Below are positions 8,784 to 18,171 of a stretch of 64,000 nt of DNA, in pieces (position 1 is the first letter of the stretch; each line of letters opens with the position of its first letter). The notes beneath the pieces were generated by a model. The model was not told where the DNA came from and did no database searches. It was given only the letters and a program-made list of their open reading frames with translations. The translations under genes were made by a program, and so were the position numbers. The stretch is from Paracoccus yibinensis (GTDB taxonomy: Bacteria > Pseudomonadota > Alphaproteobacteria > Rhodobacterales > Rhodobacteraceae), in contig NZ_JAVCWH010000006.1 of the NCBI RefSeq assembly GCF_030846195.1, positions 62,001-126,000 of the forward strand, read 5' to 3'.

Positions 8784-9922
8784 GGCGTCATCCAGGCCGC
8801 GTCGTCACGGGACGACCGGATGCAGGCGTCGATGAAGCGCATCCCCGCCAGCCCTTCCTCCAGCCCCGGCAGGATGTCCAGCACCGGATCGCGTTCGCCC
8901 CGCTGCGCCGCCCGGATCGCCCGCGCGGCACCGGCATAGATATTGGCGAAACCTTCCAGATAGCCTTCGGGATGGCCACCCGGCGTGCGGCTGACGGCGT
9001 TGGCCGCATCTGTCGCCCCCGCGCCCCGCCGCGTCAGCAGGCGCTTGGGTTCGCCGAAGGGCGTGAACCACAGATAGTTCGGATCCTCCTGCGCCCATTC
9101 CAGCCCGCCCTTTTCACCATAGACGCGCAGGCGCAGGGCGTTTTCATTGCCCGGCGCGATCTGCGAACACCACAGCATCCCCCGCGCGCCGCCGCCGAAA
9201 CGCAGCATGACGTGGGCGTTGTCGTCCAGCCTGCGGCCCGGAACAAAGCTTTGCAGGTCGGCAGAGAGTTTTTCCACCGACAGCCCCGTCACGAAACAGG
9301 CGAGGTTATAGGCATGGGTGCCGATATCCCCGATGGAGCCGCCTCCGCCGCTGCGTTCGGGATCGGTGCGCCATTCGGCCTGCTTGTTGGTGCCGGTGGT
9401 TTCAGATGCCTCGGTCAGCCAATCCTGCGCGTATTCGACCTGAACCACGCGGACCTGTCCCAGATCGCCCGCCTCGATCATTGCGCGGGCCTGCCGGATC
9501 ATCGGATAGCCGGTATAGTTGTGGGTCAGGATGAACAGCGCGTCCGACTGTCGGATCGCGGCTTCCAGCTCCTGCGCCTGCGCCATCGTGGCGGTCAGCG
9601 GCTTGTCGCAGATCACATGGATGCCGCGCCGCAGGAAGGCCGCGGCGGCAGGCCCATGGACGTGATTGGGGGTGACGATCGCCACGGCCTCGATCCCGCC
9701 TTCGCGGTTAGCCTCGGCCTCGGCCATCTCCTCGAAACTGCCATAGCAGCGGTCCGGGTCCAGCCCCAGGGCCGCGCCGCTGTCGCGCGACTTTTCCGGT
9801 GTCGAGGACAGCGCCCCGGCGACCAGATCGAATTCCCCGTCGATGCGGGCAGCGATGCGGTGGACCGCGCCAATGAAGGCATCCTTGCCGCCGCCGACCA
9901 TGCCAAGCCTGATGCGCGCCAT
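8780..9922 (-). CDS. Gfo/Idh/MocA family oxidoreductase
   Basis: A 380-residue NAD(P)-dependent sugar or polyol dehydrogenase. The N-terminal Rossmann motif is [14 protein letters not shown], and the CDKPLT segment (about residue 97) corresponds to the family EKP motif. [19 protein letters not shown] carries the catalytic His region. ATG 9922 overlaps the preceding TGA by one base (TGATG). Placed between a TIM-barrel isomerase and the transporter, it probably oxidises the imported sugar or an epimer of it. Substrate not determined. Confidence 0.88.
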   Translation of the reverse strand: MARIRLGMVGGGKDAFIGAVHRIAARIDGEFDLVAGALSSTPEKSRDSGAALGLDPDRCYGSFEEMAEAEANREGGIEAVAIVTPNHVHGPAAAAFLRRGIHVICDKPLTATMAQAQELEAAIRQSDALFILTHNYTGYPMIRQARAMIEAGDLGQVRVVQVEYAQDWLTEASETTGTNKQAEWRTDPERSGGGGSIGDIGTHAYNLACFVTGLSVEKLSADLQSFVPGRRLDDNAHVMLRFGGGARGMLWCSQIAPGNENALRLRVYGEKGGLEWAQEDPNYLWFTPFGEPKRLLTRRGAGATDAANAVSRTPGGHPEGYLEGFANIYAGAARAIRAAQRGERDPVLDILPGLEEGLAGMRFIDACIRSSRDDAAWMTP

Positions 9923-10977
9923 CACGAAATCCCCAGCATCCGGCGGTTCGCGGCATCGTCGGTGCCACCGTCCGCGAAATCGTCGAAGGCCTTTTCCGTC
10001 ACGCGGATGATATGGCTGCGCACGAACTCGGCCCCTTCCCGCGCGCCGTCCTCGGGGTGCTTGAGGCAGCATTCCCACTCGACCACGGCCCAGCCGTCGA
10101 AATCGTTGGCCGCCATCTTGGAGAAGATAGCCCCGAAATCGACCTGTCCGTCGCCCAGCGACCGGAACCGGCCCGCGCGATCAACCCAGGGCTGGAAGCC
10201 GCCATAGACGCCCTTGCGCCCGGTCGGGTTGAACTCCGCATCCTTGACGTGGAACATGCGGATGCGGTCCTTGTAGATGTCGATATTGTCCAGGTAATCC
10301 AGGCATTGCAGGACATAATGCGACGGATCATACAGCATGTTCGCCCGCGCATGGCCGTTCACGCGGTCCAGGAACATCTCGAAGCTGTCGCCGTCGTGCA
10401 GATCCTCGCCCGGATGGATCTCGTAGCAGATATCGACGCCGCAGTCCTCGGCATGATCCAGGATCGGGCGCCAGCGGCGGGCGAGTTCATCGAAGGCGGC
10501 TTCCACCAAGCCCGCCGGGCGCTGCGGCCAGGGATAGACAAAGGGCCAGGCAAGCGCGCCGGAAAAACTGGCCATGGCCGTCATGCCCAGGTTGCGGCTG
10601 GCGGTCAGGGCCTTCTTCACCTGATCGACCGCCCATTCCTGCCGTGCCTTCGAATTGCCGCGCATCTCGGGCACGGTGAAGCCGTCGAAGGCCTCGTCAT
10701 AGGCCGGGTGGACGGCGACAAGCTGGCCCTGCAGATGGGTGGACAGTTCGGTGATCTGCACGCCGTTCGCCGCGGCCACGCCCGCGATCTCGTCGCAGTA
10801 ATCCTTGCTCTCGGCCGCGCGGCCCAGATCGAACAGCCGCCCGTCCCAGCTTGGCACCTGCACGCCGACATAGCCGCAATCGGCCGCCCATTTCGTGATG
10901 CCGTCCCAGGTATCGAACGGCGCCTGATCGCCCGCGAATTGTGCCAGGAACAGCGCCGGACCCTTGATGGTCTTCAT
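9922..10977 (-). CDS. Sugar phosphate isomerase/epimerase (xylose-isomerase-like TIM barrel)
   Basis: A 351-residue AP_endonuc_2-fold TIM barrel. Metal-ligand segments visible are YEIHPGEDLH (Glu, about residue 184), LYDPSHYVLQ and MFHVKDAEF, and the chain ends with a WAVVEWECC strand. Such enzymes isomerise or epimerise ketoses and inosose derivatives. GGGGGAAG lies just upstream of ATG 10977, and the gene follows xylA by 12 nt. Together with the Gfo/Idh neighbour it suggests a side pathway besides simple xylose isomerisation. The exact reaction is unknown. Confidence 0.82.
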   Translation of the reverse strand: MKTIKGPALFLAQFAGDQAPFDTWDGITKWAADCGYVGVQVPSWDGRLFDLGRAAESKDYCDEIAGVAAANGVQITELSTHLQGQLVAVHPAYDEAFDGFTVPEMRGNSKARQEWAVDQVKKALTASRNLGMTAMASFSGALAWPFVYPWPQRPAGLVEAAFDELARRWRPILDHAEDCGVDICYEIHPGEDLHDGDSFEMFLDRVNGHARANMLYDPSHYVLQCLDYLDNIDIYKDRIRMFHVKDAEFNPTGRKGVYGGFQPWVDRAGRFRSLGDGQVDFGAIFSKMAANDFDGWAVVEWECCLKHPEDGAREGAEFVRSHIIRVTEKAFDDFADGGTDDAANRRMLGIS

Positions 10978-10989
10978 GGTCTTCCCCCT

Positions 10990-12294
10990 TCAGACATACC
11001 GGTTGACCAGATTTTCCAGGATTTCCTGCCGACCCGAGACCGGCTGCGGATCCAGCCCCGCCGCCACCGCCCGGTCGGCGATATCATCCAGCGTCGCGCC
11101 GGGTGCGAGCATGGCTTGCGCTTCCTCGCGCTGCCATCCGGCATAGCGGTCGCGGCGCGCGGCCTCCAGCCGGTCGTCCTCCAGCATCCGCGCCGCGGCC
11201 TTCAGCCCCCGCGCGCAGACATCCATGGCCCCCGCATGGGCCATCACCAGATCCAGCGGGTCCAGCGACTGCCGCCGGATCTTGGCATCGAAATTGGTGC
11301 CGCCGGTGGTGAAGCCGCCACCCTTGAGGATCTCGTAATAGGCCAGTGTCACCTCGGCCACGTTGTTCGGGAACTGGTCCGTGTCCCAGCCCGACTGCTG
11401 GTCGTTGCGGTTCATGTCGATCGACCCGAAGATGCCAAGCGCGTTGGCAAGCGCGATCTCGTGTTCGAAGCTGTGGCCCGCCAGGATCGCATGGCCCTGT
11501 TCGATGTTGACCTTGACCTCGTTCTCGAGGCCATACCGCTTCAGGAAGCCGTAAACCGTCGCCACGTCGAAGTCATACTGGTGCTTTGTGGGTTCCTGCG
11601 GCTTGGGTTCGATCAGGATGGTCCCCCCGAAGCCGATCTTGTGCTTGTAATCGACCACCATCGACAGGAAGCGGCCCATCTGGTCCAGTTCGCGGCCCAG
11701 GTCGGTGTTCAGCAGGGTCTCATACCCCTCTCGCCCGCCCCACAACACATAGTTCTCGCCGCCAAGCCGGTGCGTCACGTCCATGCAGTCGCGCACGGTG
11801 GCCGCGGCATAGGCGAAGACGTCGGGGTCCGGGTTCGTGGCCGCCCCCGCCATGTAGCGGCGGTTGGAAAACAGGTTCGCCGTGCCCCACAGCAGGCGCG
11901 GCCCGCCCCCTTCCATCTTCGCGGCCATCAGGTCGGCGATGCGGTTCAACCGGTCGCGGCTTTTGGACAGGCTTGCGCCTTCGGGCCGCACGTCATGGTC
12001 GTGGAAGCAGAAGAAGGGCGCGCCCAGGATGCGGAAGAAGTCGAAGGCCGCATCCACGCGGGCCTCGGCCTGTTCCATCGTGTCGGCGGGAAACCACGGC
12101 CGGTCGAAGGTGCGCCCGCCGAAGGGATCGCCGCCCTCCCAGCCGAAGCTGTGCCAATAGGCCACGGCAAAGCGCAGCTGATCCTCGGCCCGCTTGCCCA
12201 TGACCGTCTCGTTGGGGTCGTAATGGCGGAAGGCCGGACCATCGGCATCGGGATCAAGCGTCAGGGTCGGAATGGCGTCGAAATAGCCGGTCAT
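10990..12294 (-). CDS. xylA: Xylose isomerase
   Basis: A 434-residue xylose isomerase of the longer class. Active-site segments are HDHDV (catalytic His), [17 protein letters not shown] (metal Glu), [17 protein letters not shown], and [19 protein letters not shown] (metal Asp cluster). It converts D-xylose to D-xylulose in the cytoplasm. ATG 12294 overlaps the LacI regulator stop (ATGA). No xylulokinase gene is in the window, so either it lies elsewhere or this XylA works on another aldose in the same operon. Confidence 0.95.
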   Translation of the reverse strand: MTGYFDAIPTLTLDPDADGPAFRHYDPNETVMGKRAEDQLRFAVAYWHSFGWEGGDPFGGRTFDRPWFPADTMEQAEARVDAAFDFFRILGAPFFCFHDHDVRPEGASLSKSRDRLNRIADLMAAKMEGGGPRLLWGTANLFSNRRYMAGAATNPDPDVFAYAAATVRDCMDVTHRLGGENYVLWGGREGYETLLNTDLGRELDQMGRFLSMVVDYKHKIGFGGTILIEPKPQEPTKHQYDFDVATVYGFLKRYGLENEVKVNIEQGHAILAGHSFEHEIALANALGIFGSIDMNRNDQQSGWDTDQFPNNVAEVTLAYYEILKGGGFTTGGTNFDAKIRRQSLDPLDLVMAHAGAMDVCARGLKAAARMLEDDRLEAARRDRYAGWQREEAQAMLAPGATLDDIADRAVAAGLDPQPVSGRQEILENLVNRYV

Positions 12295-13256
12295 GCAGGG
12301 ACTCCGGGAAGGTTTTCCTTGAAGAAGATGGCGGGGGTGATGGTGACCGATCCGGGCGTCTCGCCATCGGCGATGGCCTTCATCACATCAAGCGCGCAGG
12401 CGACCTCCTCGGCCGGCTTCTGGTCGATCACCACGTCGATCAGGTCGTCCAGCAATCCCGCGCGGGAATGCGGCGTCAGTTCGTGCAGCACGACGAAGGG
12501 GCGGTTGCCGCCCATGTCGCGCATCAGGGGGATCAGCCCGCGATTGCCGGCGCCGATCGAATAGATGCCAGTGATGCCGGGATCGGCGCGCAGCGCCTGG
12601 CCCAGAAGGTCGCGCATCCGGTCGGGATTGTCCCGAACCTCGATCGGGGGCAGCAGGCTGTCCGCGCCCAGGATTTCCGCCATGCCGGCCAGGCGGTCGC
12701 GGTGATCGCGCAGGCTGGCCGAACCCATCACCGGCAGGACGCGCGCATGCCTGCCGCGATGCGCGATCCGGTGCAGCCGCCCGGCCGTGCGCCCGGCCGC
12801 TAGGTTGTCGATGCCGATATAGGCGCGAGCGCCGGGCATGTCGGTGACAAGCGCGACTACCGGCACATCGCCCGCGATCAGCGCGTCGATCCGTTCCTGC
12901 CCGGCCCCCGCCAGCACCGCGCAATCGCAATCGGCGGGGGGACCGTCCAGTTCGTCGCGCAGATCGACGGTGATCCGCTGACCGGCCCGCGCCTCGGCCT
13001 GGTCCAGGAAGGCGCGGCGGATGGCGGAAAAGAACCCGTGATCGCCGGGGGGGACATAGGCCGCAAAGCGATAGCTGCGCCGACGCGACAGATTGGCCGC
13101 CGTGATGTCGCGGCGATAGCCCAGATCCTCGATGGCCTGGCGGACCCGCTGGATCGACTTCATCGCGACCCCGCCGCGCCCGTTCAGGACACGGTCGGCG
13201 GTCGAATAGCTGACCCCAGCAGCCCGCGCCACATCATGCAGCGTCGGATTGCGCAT
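12291..13256 (-). CDS. LacI family transcriptional regulator
   Basis: A 321-residue LacI/GalR repressor. The N-terminal helix-turn-helix reads [22 protein letters not shown], continuing through the hinge segment [20 protein letters not shown] periplasmic-binding-protein-like sensor domain follows. It is the first gene of the seven-gene sugar operon and overlaps xylA by 4 nt, so it is probably autoregulated and controls the whole unit from the palindrome at 13295-13312. The inducer is likely the transported sugar. Confidence 0.9.
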   Translation of the reverse strand: MRNPTLHDVARAAGVSYSTADRVLNGRGGVAMKSIQRVRQAIEDLGYRRDITAANLSRRRSYRFAAYVPPGDHGFFSAIRRAFLDQAEARAGQRITVDLRDELDGPPADCDCAVLAGAGQERIDALIAGDVPVVALVTDMPGARAYIGIDNLAAGRTAGRLHRIAHRGRHARVLPVMGSASLRDHRDRLAGMAEILGADSLLPPIEVRDNPDRMRDLLGQALRADPGITGIYSIGAGNRGLIPLMRDMGGNRPFVVLHELTPHSRAGLLDDLIDVVIDQKPAEEVACALDVMKAIADGETPGSVTITPAIFFKENLPGVPA

Positions 13257-13279
13257 TGTCCGATTGTCCTCCCGGACCC

Positions 13280-13312
13280 ACCATCGGACGGCAAATGAAA
13301 GACGTCAATCAT
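13280..13312 (-). promoter_or_regulatory. Candidate promoter and LacI-type operator of the sugar operon
   Basis: On the minus strand TTGACG (13308-13303) and GATGGT (13285-13280) are spaced by 17 nt, upstream of the lacI-type gene start at 13256. The 18-bp imperfect palindrome ATGAAAGACGTCAATCAT (13295-13312, centre GACGTC, 14 of 18 positions symmetric) covers the -35 element. A central CG and overlap with the promoter are what a LacI-family operator should show. The assignment is by inspection. Confidence 0.55.
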
Positions 13313-13345
13313 TTTCTTCGGCCCGCCGCGCGGCAGGCCGTTTGG

Positions 13346-14725
13346 TCACCCCATGACCTTTGTCAGCGCGGCGTCGATGGCGTCCGTGATGCGGTCGATA
13401 TCGTCGGGCGTGGCGATCAGCGCGGGCGACAGGCACAGCGTGTTGTTCAGCCCCGGCAGGCTGCGGTTGGTGGCGCCGATGATCACGCCCTGGGCCAGGC
13501 ATTCGGCCACCACGGCCTGCACGCGCTTTTCCTCCAGCGGCTCGCGGCTGTTGCGGTCGGCCACCAGTTCCGCCCCGCAGAACAGACCCTTGCCCCGCAC
13601 CTGGCCGATCACCGGATGCTTGTCCTGCAAGGCGTGAAGGTTGGCCAACACCCGCTGGCCCATGGCGACGGTGTTGTCCAGCAGGCCCTCGTCCTCGATG
13701 ATGCGCATGTTTTCCAGCGCCGCCACCGGTCCGGCCGTGCAGCCGCCGAAGGTCGAGATGTCGCGGAAATAGCCCATCGGGTCGCTCGCGTCGTCCTTGA
13801 ACATCTCGAAGACGGCCTCGGTCGTCACCGTGCAGGAAATCGCCGCATAGCCCGAGGCCACGCCCTTGGCCATGGTCACGATGTCGGGCTGGATGCCGTA
13901 ATGCTGGTATCCGAACCAGGTGCCGGTGCGACCCAGCCCGCAGACCACCTCGTCGATATGCAGCAGAACGCCATACTTGCGGCAGATCTCCTGGACGCGC
14001 GGCCAATATCCCTCGGGGGGCGTGATCACGCCGCCGCCCGCCGTGATCGGTTCCAGCACGATGGCGCCCACCGTGTCGGGACCTTCGCGCAGGATCACCT
14101 CCTCGATGGCATCAGCCGCGCGTTCGCCATAGTTTTCCACGTCCCACTGCGCCCGATATTCCAGGCAATGGGGCACACGGACGAAGCCGTCGGGATAGGG
14201 TCCGTATTGCGCCGCCCGCTGGTCCTGGCCCGAGGTCGCCAGCGTGCCGATGGTGGTGCCGTGATAATCGCGGTCGCGATACAGGATCTTCCACTTCCTG
14301 CCGCCATGCTGGCGCGCGGCGATCTGGCGGACCATCTTGTAGGCCTTCTCGTTGGCCTCGGACCCCGAATTCGAATAATAGACCCGGCTCATGCCCGGCA
14401 TCTTGGCGATCAGGCGTTCGGCGAACAGCGCCGCCGGCACGGTCCCCGCCGCCCCCGCATAATAGTTCAGCTTGACCAGCTGGTCGCGCACGGCATTGGC
14501 GATGCTTTCCCGGCCGTAACCCACGTTGACCGTCCAGACCCCGCCCGACAGCCCGTCCAGATATTCGCGCCCGTTGGTGTCCCACAGGCGCATCCCCTTG
14601 CCCTCGACGAAGACGCGGGGGTCGGCGGTTTCATATTGCTTGTGCTGCGACAGGTGGTGCCAGACATGCGCCTTGTCAGCGGCGACGACATGGGACAGGT
14701 CGTTGACGGGATGATCGAGGGACAT
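13346..14725 (-). CDS. Class III aminotransferase, resembling taurine-pyruvate aminotransferase
   Basis: A 459-residue fold-type I PLP enzyme. Landmarks are YYSNSGSEANEKAYKM (phosphate site), DYHGTTIGTLATSGQ, HIDEVVCGLGRTG, and the Schiff-base lysine in TMAKGVASGYA. From memory, segments such as HVWHHLSQHK, GGVWTVNVGYGRESIA and DISTFGGCTAGP resemble Tpa, which moves taurine nitrogen to pyruvate. Other omega-amine substrates are possible, since no xsc, pta or taurine transporter lies nearby. ATG 14725 has GGAG at good spacing. An XRE-cupin regulator is divergent from it. Confidence 0.7.
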   Translation of the reverse strand: MSLDHPVNDLSHVVAADKAHVWHHLSQHKQYETADPRVFVEGKGMRLWDTNGREYLDGLSGGVWTVNVGYGRESIANAVRDQLVKLNYYAGAAGTVPAALFAERLIAKMPGMSRVYYSNSGSEANEKAYKMVRQIAARQHGGRKWKILYRDRDYHGTTIGTLATSGQDQRAAQYGPYPDGFVRVPHCLEYRAQWDVENYGERAADAIEEVILREGPDTVGAIVLEPITAGGGVITPPEGYWPRVQEICRKYGVLLHIDEVVCGLGRTGTWFGYQHYGIQPDIVTMAKGVASGYAAISCTVTTEAVFEMFKDDASDPMGYFRDISTFGGCTAGPVAALENMRIIEDEGLLDNTVAMGQRVLANLHALQDKHPVIGQVRGKGLFCGAELVADRNSREPLEEKRVQAVVAECLAQGVIIGATNRSLPGLNNTLCLSPALIATPDDIDRITDAIDAALTKVMG

Positions 14726-14858
14726 GGCAGACTCCGGTCTAAAGGGTCGCGCGCGGCGACTGTGGATCATCCGACTGTCGCGGGATAACGGCATTTGGGC
14801 AACGGCGATTTTTCGGAACAGGCCAGCTTGTTGATTTCACGAAGCTCTGTCACGATCC

Positions 14859-14874
14859 GCTTCGAATCCGAAGC
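14859..14874. promoter_or_regulatory. Inverted repeat in the aminotransferase/XRE-cupin divergon
   Basis: GCTTCG (14859-14864) and CGAAGC (14869-14874) are perfect 6-bp arms around AATC. They end 9 nt before the regulator's start codon, in the 158-nt gap between divergent genes. This is a natural place for the XRE-cupin protein to bind and control both genes. Confidence 0.45.
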
Positions 14875-14883
14875 ACGAAAGCG

Positions 14884-15456
14884 ATGGCCAGAAGCTGCGA
14901 CGACAAGGAAGACCGGCTGGTCGCGATGCGGCTGCGCATCGTGCGGCGGTCCAAGGGGCTTTCCCAACGCGAACTGGCGCGGCGCGCGGGCGTGGGCAGC
15001 GGCACCATATCGCAGATCGAATCCATGGCGCTGAAACCCTCGGTCTCGGTCCTCAAGCGGATCCTGGACGGCGTGCCCATGGATCTGGCGACCTTCTTCA
15101 GCTTCGAGCTGTCGCAGGACCAAGCCCGCGTCTTCCGGCGGGGCGAGCATGTGGACATCGGCGCGCCGGGCATCAAATATCTGCTGCTGGGCGCGCAGCG
15201 GTCCGGGCGCAACATCCAGATGCTGCACGAATATTACGAACCCGGCGCCAGTTCCGGGCGCCACGCCCTGTCCCATGCCGGCGAGGAATGCGGCCTGGTC
15301 ATCAGCGGCACCCTGGAGGTGACCATCGGCGACGAAGTGCATGTCCTGAATGCCGGGGACGGCTATTACTTCAGCAGCGCCCTGCCCCACCGGTTTCGCA
15401 ACATCGGAACGTCCGTCTGCGAGGTCGTCAGCGCCTGCACGCCCCCCAGCTTCTAG
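14884..15456 (+). CDS. XRE family regulator with C-terminal cupin domain
   Basis: A 190-residue protein. An HTH_3 domain (about residues 14-70; LSQRELARRAGVGSGTISQIE) is followed by a cupin sensor domain (about 110-185; SHAGEECGLVISGTLEV, then a DGYYF segment and a His in LPHRFRN). This PuuR-like architecture usually senses an amine or amino-acid pathway intermediate. It is divergent from the Tpa-like aminotransferase and probably regulates it. The ribosome site is poor, so the exact start is less certain than the domain call. Confidence 0.87.
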   Translation: MARSCDDKEDRLVAMRLRIVRRSKGLSQRELARRAGVGSGTISQIESMALKPSVSVLKRILDGVPMDLATFFSFELSQDQARVFRRGEHVDIGAPGIKYLLLGAQRSGRNIQMLHEYYEPGASSGRHALSHAGEECGLVISGTLEVTIGDEVHVLNAGDGYYFSSALPHRFRNIGTSVCEVVSACTPPSF

Positions 15457-15516
15457 TGCGACATCCTGAACCCGATTCCGCCGGGGGCGTTATTCCCGAC
15501 AGCACCGGAGACTGCC

Positions 15517-15945
15517 ATGCCGCAAGACGACGCCGATACGCTGGAACGCTTTGTCGAGGCGCAGGACGGCGTCCACGATGTCGCGCTGTCCGAACTGAAG
15601 CGCGGGCGCAAGGAAAGCCACTGGATGTGGTTCATCTTTCCCCAGTTGCGCGGGCTTGGACATTCGCCGATGTCGCACCATTACGGCATCGCAGACCTGG
15701 ACGAGGCGCGCCAATACCTGGCCCATCCCGTGCTTGGCCCACGGCTGGTGGAATCGGCCAGGGCGGTCCTTGCGCATGACGCCCTTTCGGCCGAGGCGAT
15801 CTTCGGGTCGGTCGATGCCGCCAAGCTGCGGTCCTCGGCCACGCTGTTCGCGGCGGTGCCGGATGCGCCCGATGTCTTCGACCGGATCCTGCGGACCTTC
15901 TTCGACGGACAGCCCTGCCGCCGGACCCAGGACCGCACCGGATGA
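15517..15945 (+). CDS. DUF1810 family protein
   Basis: A 142-residue protein with the DUF1810 signature: FVEAQ near the start, then SHWMWFIFPQLRGLG, HHYGIADLDEARQYLAHPVLGPRL, and a final FDRILRTFFDG segment. Members are small conserved soluble proteins of unknown function that occur across bacteria. ATG 15517 begins the conserved region directly. The next gene starts 28 nt after its stop on the same strand. Confidence 0.85.
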   Translation: MPQDDADTLERFVEAQDGVHDVALSELKRGRKESHWMWFIFPQLRGLGHSPMSHHYGIADLDEARQYLAHPVLGPRLVESARAVLAHDALSAEAIFGSVDAAKLRSSATLFAAVPDAPDVFDRILRTFFDGQPCRRTQDRTG

Positions 15946-15973
15946 TCGCCCTTTGCGGCCAGGCGGTTCGGCC

Positions 15974-16348
15974 GTGACCCTTCGCACCCCCGACGGGCGC
16001 TATATCGTCGTGCGGGGCAGGCTGTGGCGCGCGGCCAATCCCCATCTGGACGATGCCGATCGCGCGCGGCTGGTCCGGCAGTTGATGGCAGCCCGCCGCG
16101 CAGTCGGGGCCGCCCTGGCGGCAGGCGATGCCGGGGCCGAGAAGGTGGCCCGCGACGGGGTCAACCAGGCCAAGATCGCCCTGGGCGAACGCGGTCCGGT
16201 CTGGTGGGATGACGGCGCGCCGGACCTGAACCGCAGGATGGCGAAGAACACCGTCTATGCGGACTGGTTCGAGGGGCTGGCACAGCCGGATCCCGATCCT
16301 GTCAGGCAGGCGGGGGATGCCCCAGGTCCCAGAAGATGCCCGCCATGA
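15974..16348 (+). CDS. Conserved hypothetical protein
   Basis: A 124-residue protein read from GTG 15974: start (M)TLRTPDGRYIVVRGRLWRAA, then an Ala/Arg-rich helical part, then VNQAKIALGERGPVWWDDG and a short tail. The pattern looks like a widespread small conserved protein of unknown function found in proteobacteria. No enzyme motif is visible. It follows the DUF1810 gene closely, and its last 47 nt overlap the end of the convergent M20 peptidase gene. An ATG start exists only far upstream, inside DUF1810, so GTG is preferred. Confidence 0.65.
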   Translation: MTLRTPDGRYIVVRGRLWRAANPHLDDADRARLVRQLMAARRAVGAALAAGDAGAEKVARDGVNQAKIALGERGPVWWDDGAPDLNRRMAKNTVYADWFEGLAQPDPDPVRQAGDAPGPRRCPP

Positions 16349-17699
16349 TCGCCAGCCCCTCGCGCGCGATGCCGATGGGCAGGTGTTCGTCGGCGCCATG
16401 CTGGCCGCAGCCGGGATAGGAATGCGGCACCCAGATCGTCGGCAGGCCCAGCGTGTCCGTGAAGATCGTGTTGGGCAGCGAGCCGCCCAGGTTCGGCAGG
16501 ATCACCGGCGGCCTGCCCAGCGTGCGCTGCATCGACGCCGCCACAAGGCGCACCCATTCGTTGTCCAGATCCGACCGGCTGGCGGGAAAGGCCGCCCCGG
16601 CGGGCACGATCCCGACACGGTGCAGTCCCGCATCGTCCAGCCTGCGCCGGACGGCGGGCAGCACGGCATCGGTATCGACCTCGACCGGATGGCGCAGTTG
16701 CAGCCGCGCCCGCGCCTGGGGCGGAATGGCATTGAGGGGACCCGCGATGTTGCCTGCCTCGATCTCCAGCACCTCGAGCGTGGACCAGCCATAGACGCGT
16801 TCGGCCTGGGTCAGGCCAGGGGCGCCCCACCAGGCGTCCAGGCCGGGATCGCCCGGCGCGGTCTGGATGGTGCAGCGCGACAGCGCCTGGCGCACGTCGT
16901 CGGGGATGGTGCCGGGGGTCAGTTCCGGGACCAGGCATTCGCCGGTCGGACCGATCAGGGCGGCGATGGCATGGGCCAGTTCCACGGCCGGATTGGCCAG
17001 CAAGCCGCCCCAGTTGCCCGAATGGTGATAGCCGTCGCGGGCCACGACCTCCAGGTGGAGGTCCATGCAGCCGCGCGCGCCCAAGAAGATCGTGGGCTGG
17101 TCCAGCCCGATGCGCGGCCCGTCGGATGCGATCAGCATGTCGGCGGCGAAAACCTGTGCCTCGTCGGCCACCAGGGCGGCCAGTCCGGGCGATCCGCATT
17201 CCTCGCCCATCTCGGTCAGCACCTTCAGGTTGAAGCCAAGCGCTCCGCCTTGGGCCAGGACCGCCTCGATCGCGGCAAGGTTCACCGAATGCTGGCCCTT
17301 GTTGTCGGCGGTGCCGCGGCCATACCAGCACCCGTCGCGTTCCGTCATCGCGAAGGGCGACAATCCGGGCGACCACTTTTCGGCCAGGCCCGTCACGACG
17401 TCGCCATGCCCATACATCAGCACGGTGGGCAGACCCGGCTCCTCGATCCGGCTGGCCAGCAGGAAGGCGCCGGGCGCATCGTCGCGGCGAAACACCCGGA
17501 CCCCGAAGCCCAGGCGGTCGAAGACCGGGACCAGTTCCCGGTCGAGATAGGCTTGCAGGTCGGACCCGTGCGCCGCTTCGCGCGAGACGGTGGGCATCGC
17601 CACCCGGCGCGCCAGATCGGCCTCGAAGCGGCCCGAGTCCAGGATCCGAAGCGCGGCGGCGATGGCGCCCTCTCGGGTCGGGGCGGGATCACGGCTCAT
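16302..17699 (-). CDS. M20 family metallopeptidase
   Basis: A 465-residue M20/M25/M40 zinc peptidase. Metal ligands are recognisable: His and Asp in YGHGDVV, Asp in RGTADNKGQ, the Glu pair in TEMGEECGSPG, Asp in ASDGPRI, and the last His near HSYPGCGQHGADEHLP. The inserted dimerisation domain lies around residues 220-350. Family members hydrolyse dipeptides, N-acyl amino acids or carbamoylated amino acids. No signal peptide is seen, so it is cytoplasmic. The gene stands alone on the minus strand and its substrate is unknown. Confidence 0.88.
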   Translation of the reverse strand: MSRDPAPTREGAIAAALRILDSGRFEADLARRVAMPTVSREAAHGSDLQAYLDRELVPVFDRLGFGVRVFRRDDAPGAFLLASRIEEPGLPTVLMYGHGDVVTGLAEKWSPGLSPFAMTERDGCWYGRGTADNKGQHSVNLAAIEAVLAQGGALGFNLKVLTEMGEECGSPGLAALVADEAQVFAADMLIASDGPRIGLDQPTIFLGARGCMDLHLEVVARDGYHHSGNWGGLLANPAVELAHAIAALIGPTGECLVPELTPGTIPDDVRQALSRCTIQTAPGDPGLDAWWGAPGLTQAERVYGWSTLEVLEIEAGNIAGPLNAIPPQARARLQLRHPVEVDTDAVLPAVRRRLDDAGLHRVGIVPAGAAFPASRSDLDNEWVRLVAASMQRTLGRPPVILPNLGGSLPNTIFTDTLGLPTIWVPHSYPGCGQHGADEHLPIGIAREGLAIMAGIFWDLGHPPPA

Positions 17700-17771
17700 G
17701 CGGCACCTTCAGACAGTCCTGGCCGATCATAGCCACGCAGAACGAACGGCGGAAAGGGGCGTCGTCGGGGA

Positions 17772-18080
17772 TCAGGCCTCGGCCTTGACGATTTCCAGCG
17801 ACAGCCCTTCCAGCGGCGGGTTGGTGTTTTCGCGCGTCATATAGGCGAAGGCCTCGTCATGGCTGGCAAAGACCATCGGCGCCACGCTGGTGGAAAAATC
17901 GCGCCCGTCCCGGGTCAGGCGGAAATGCGGATTGTCGCGGCGGCAGATCCAGTATTCGTCCATGGCAGGGCTTTCCAGCGGCTTCTTCAGCCACCCTACC
18001 CGCTGGACCCGCCATTGGTTCCCTCCACGCCGTCGCGAGGGTTCAACCAGCCACAAGAAATTGCGGTTTTCCAAGGCCAT
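17772..18080 (-). CDS. Hypothetical protein, small and soluble
   Basis: A 102-residue ORF starting MALENRNFLWLVEP. It holds MDEYWICRRDNPHFRLTRDGR in its middle and ends in an acidic and hydrophobic tail. No signal peptide, membrane helix or known motif is seen. The reading frame covers the whole gap between the peptidase and the divergent Mrr-like gene, and coding-like composition supports it. A start at the internal MDEYW (codon 40) cannot be excluded. Function unknown. Confidence 0.5.
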   Translation of the reverse strand: MALENRNFLWLVEPSRRRGGNQWRVQRVGWLKKPLESPAMDEYWICRRDNPHFRLTRDGRDFSTSVAPMVFASHDEAFAYMTRENTNPPLEGLSLEIVKAEA

Positions 18081-18171
18081 GCCACAACCCGTGATTGCCC
18101 ATGGCCTGCTTTTGTTCTAGGCTGCATGGTCCGGGCGGCACGCTGGCCCGTCCTCTTTCCCCCGAACGACC

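Noticed and set aside
10012..12564. 850-codon open frame on the plus strand
   Set aside because: It is antisense to the TIM-barrel isomerase and xylA, both with intact catalytic motifs. High GC keeps the third-frame shadow free of stops, and its sequence has no recognisable domain.
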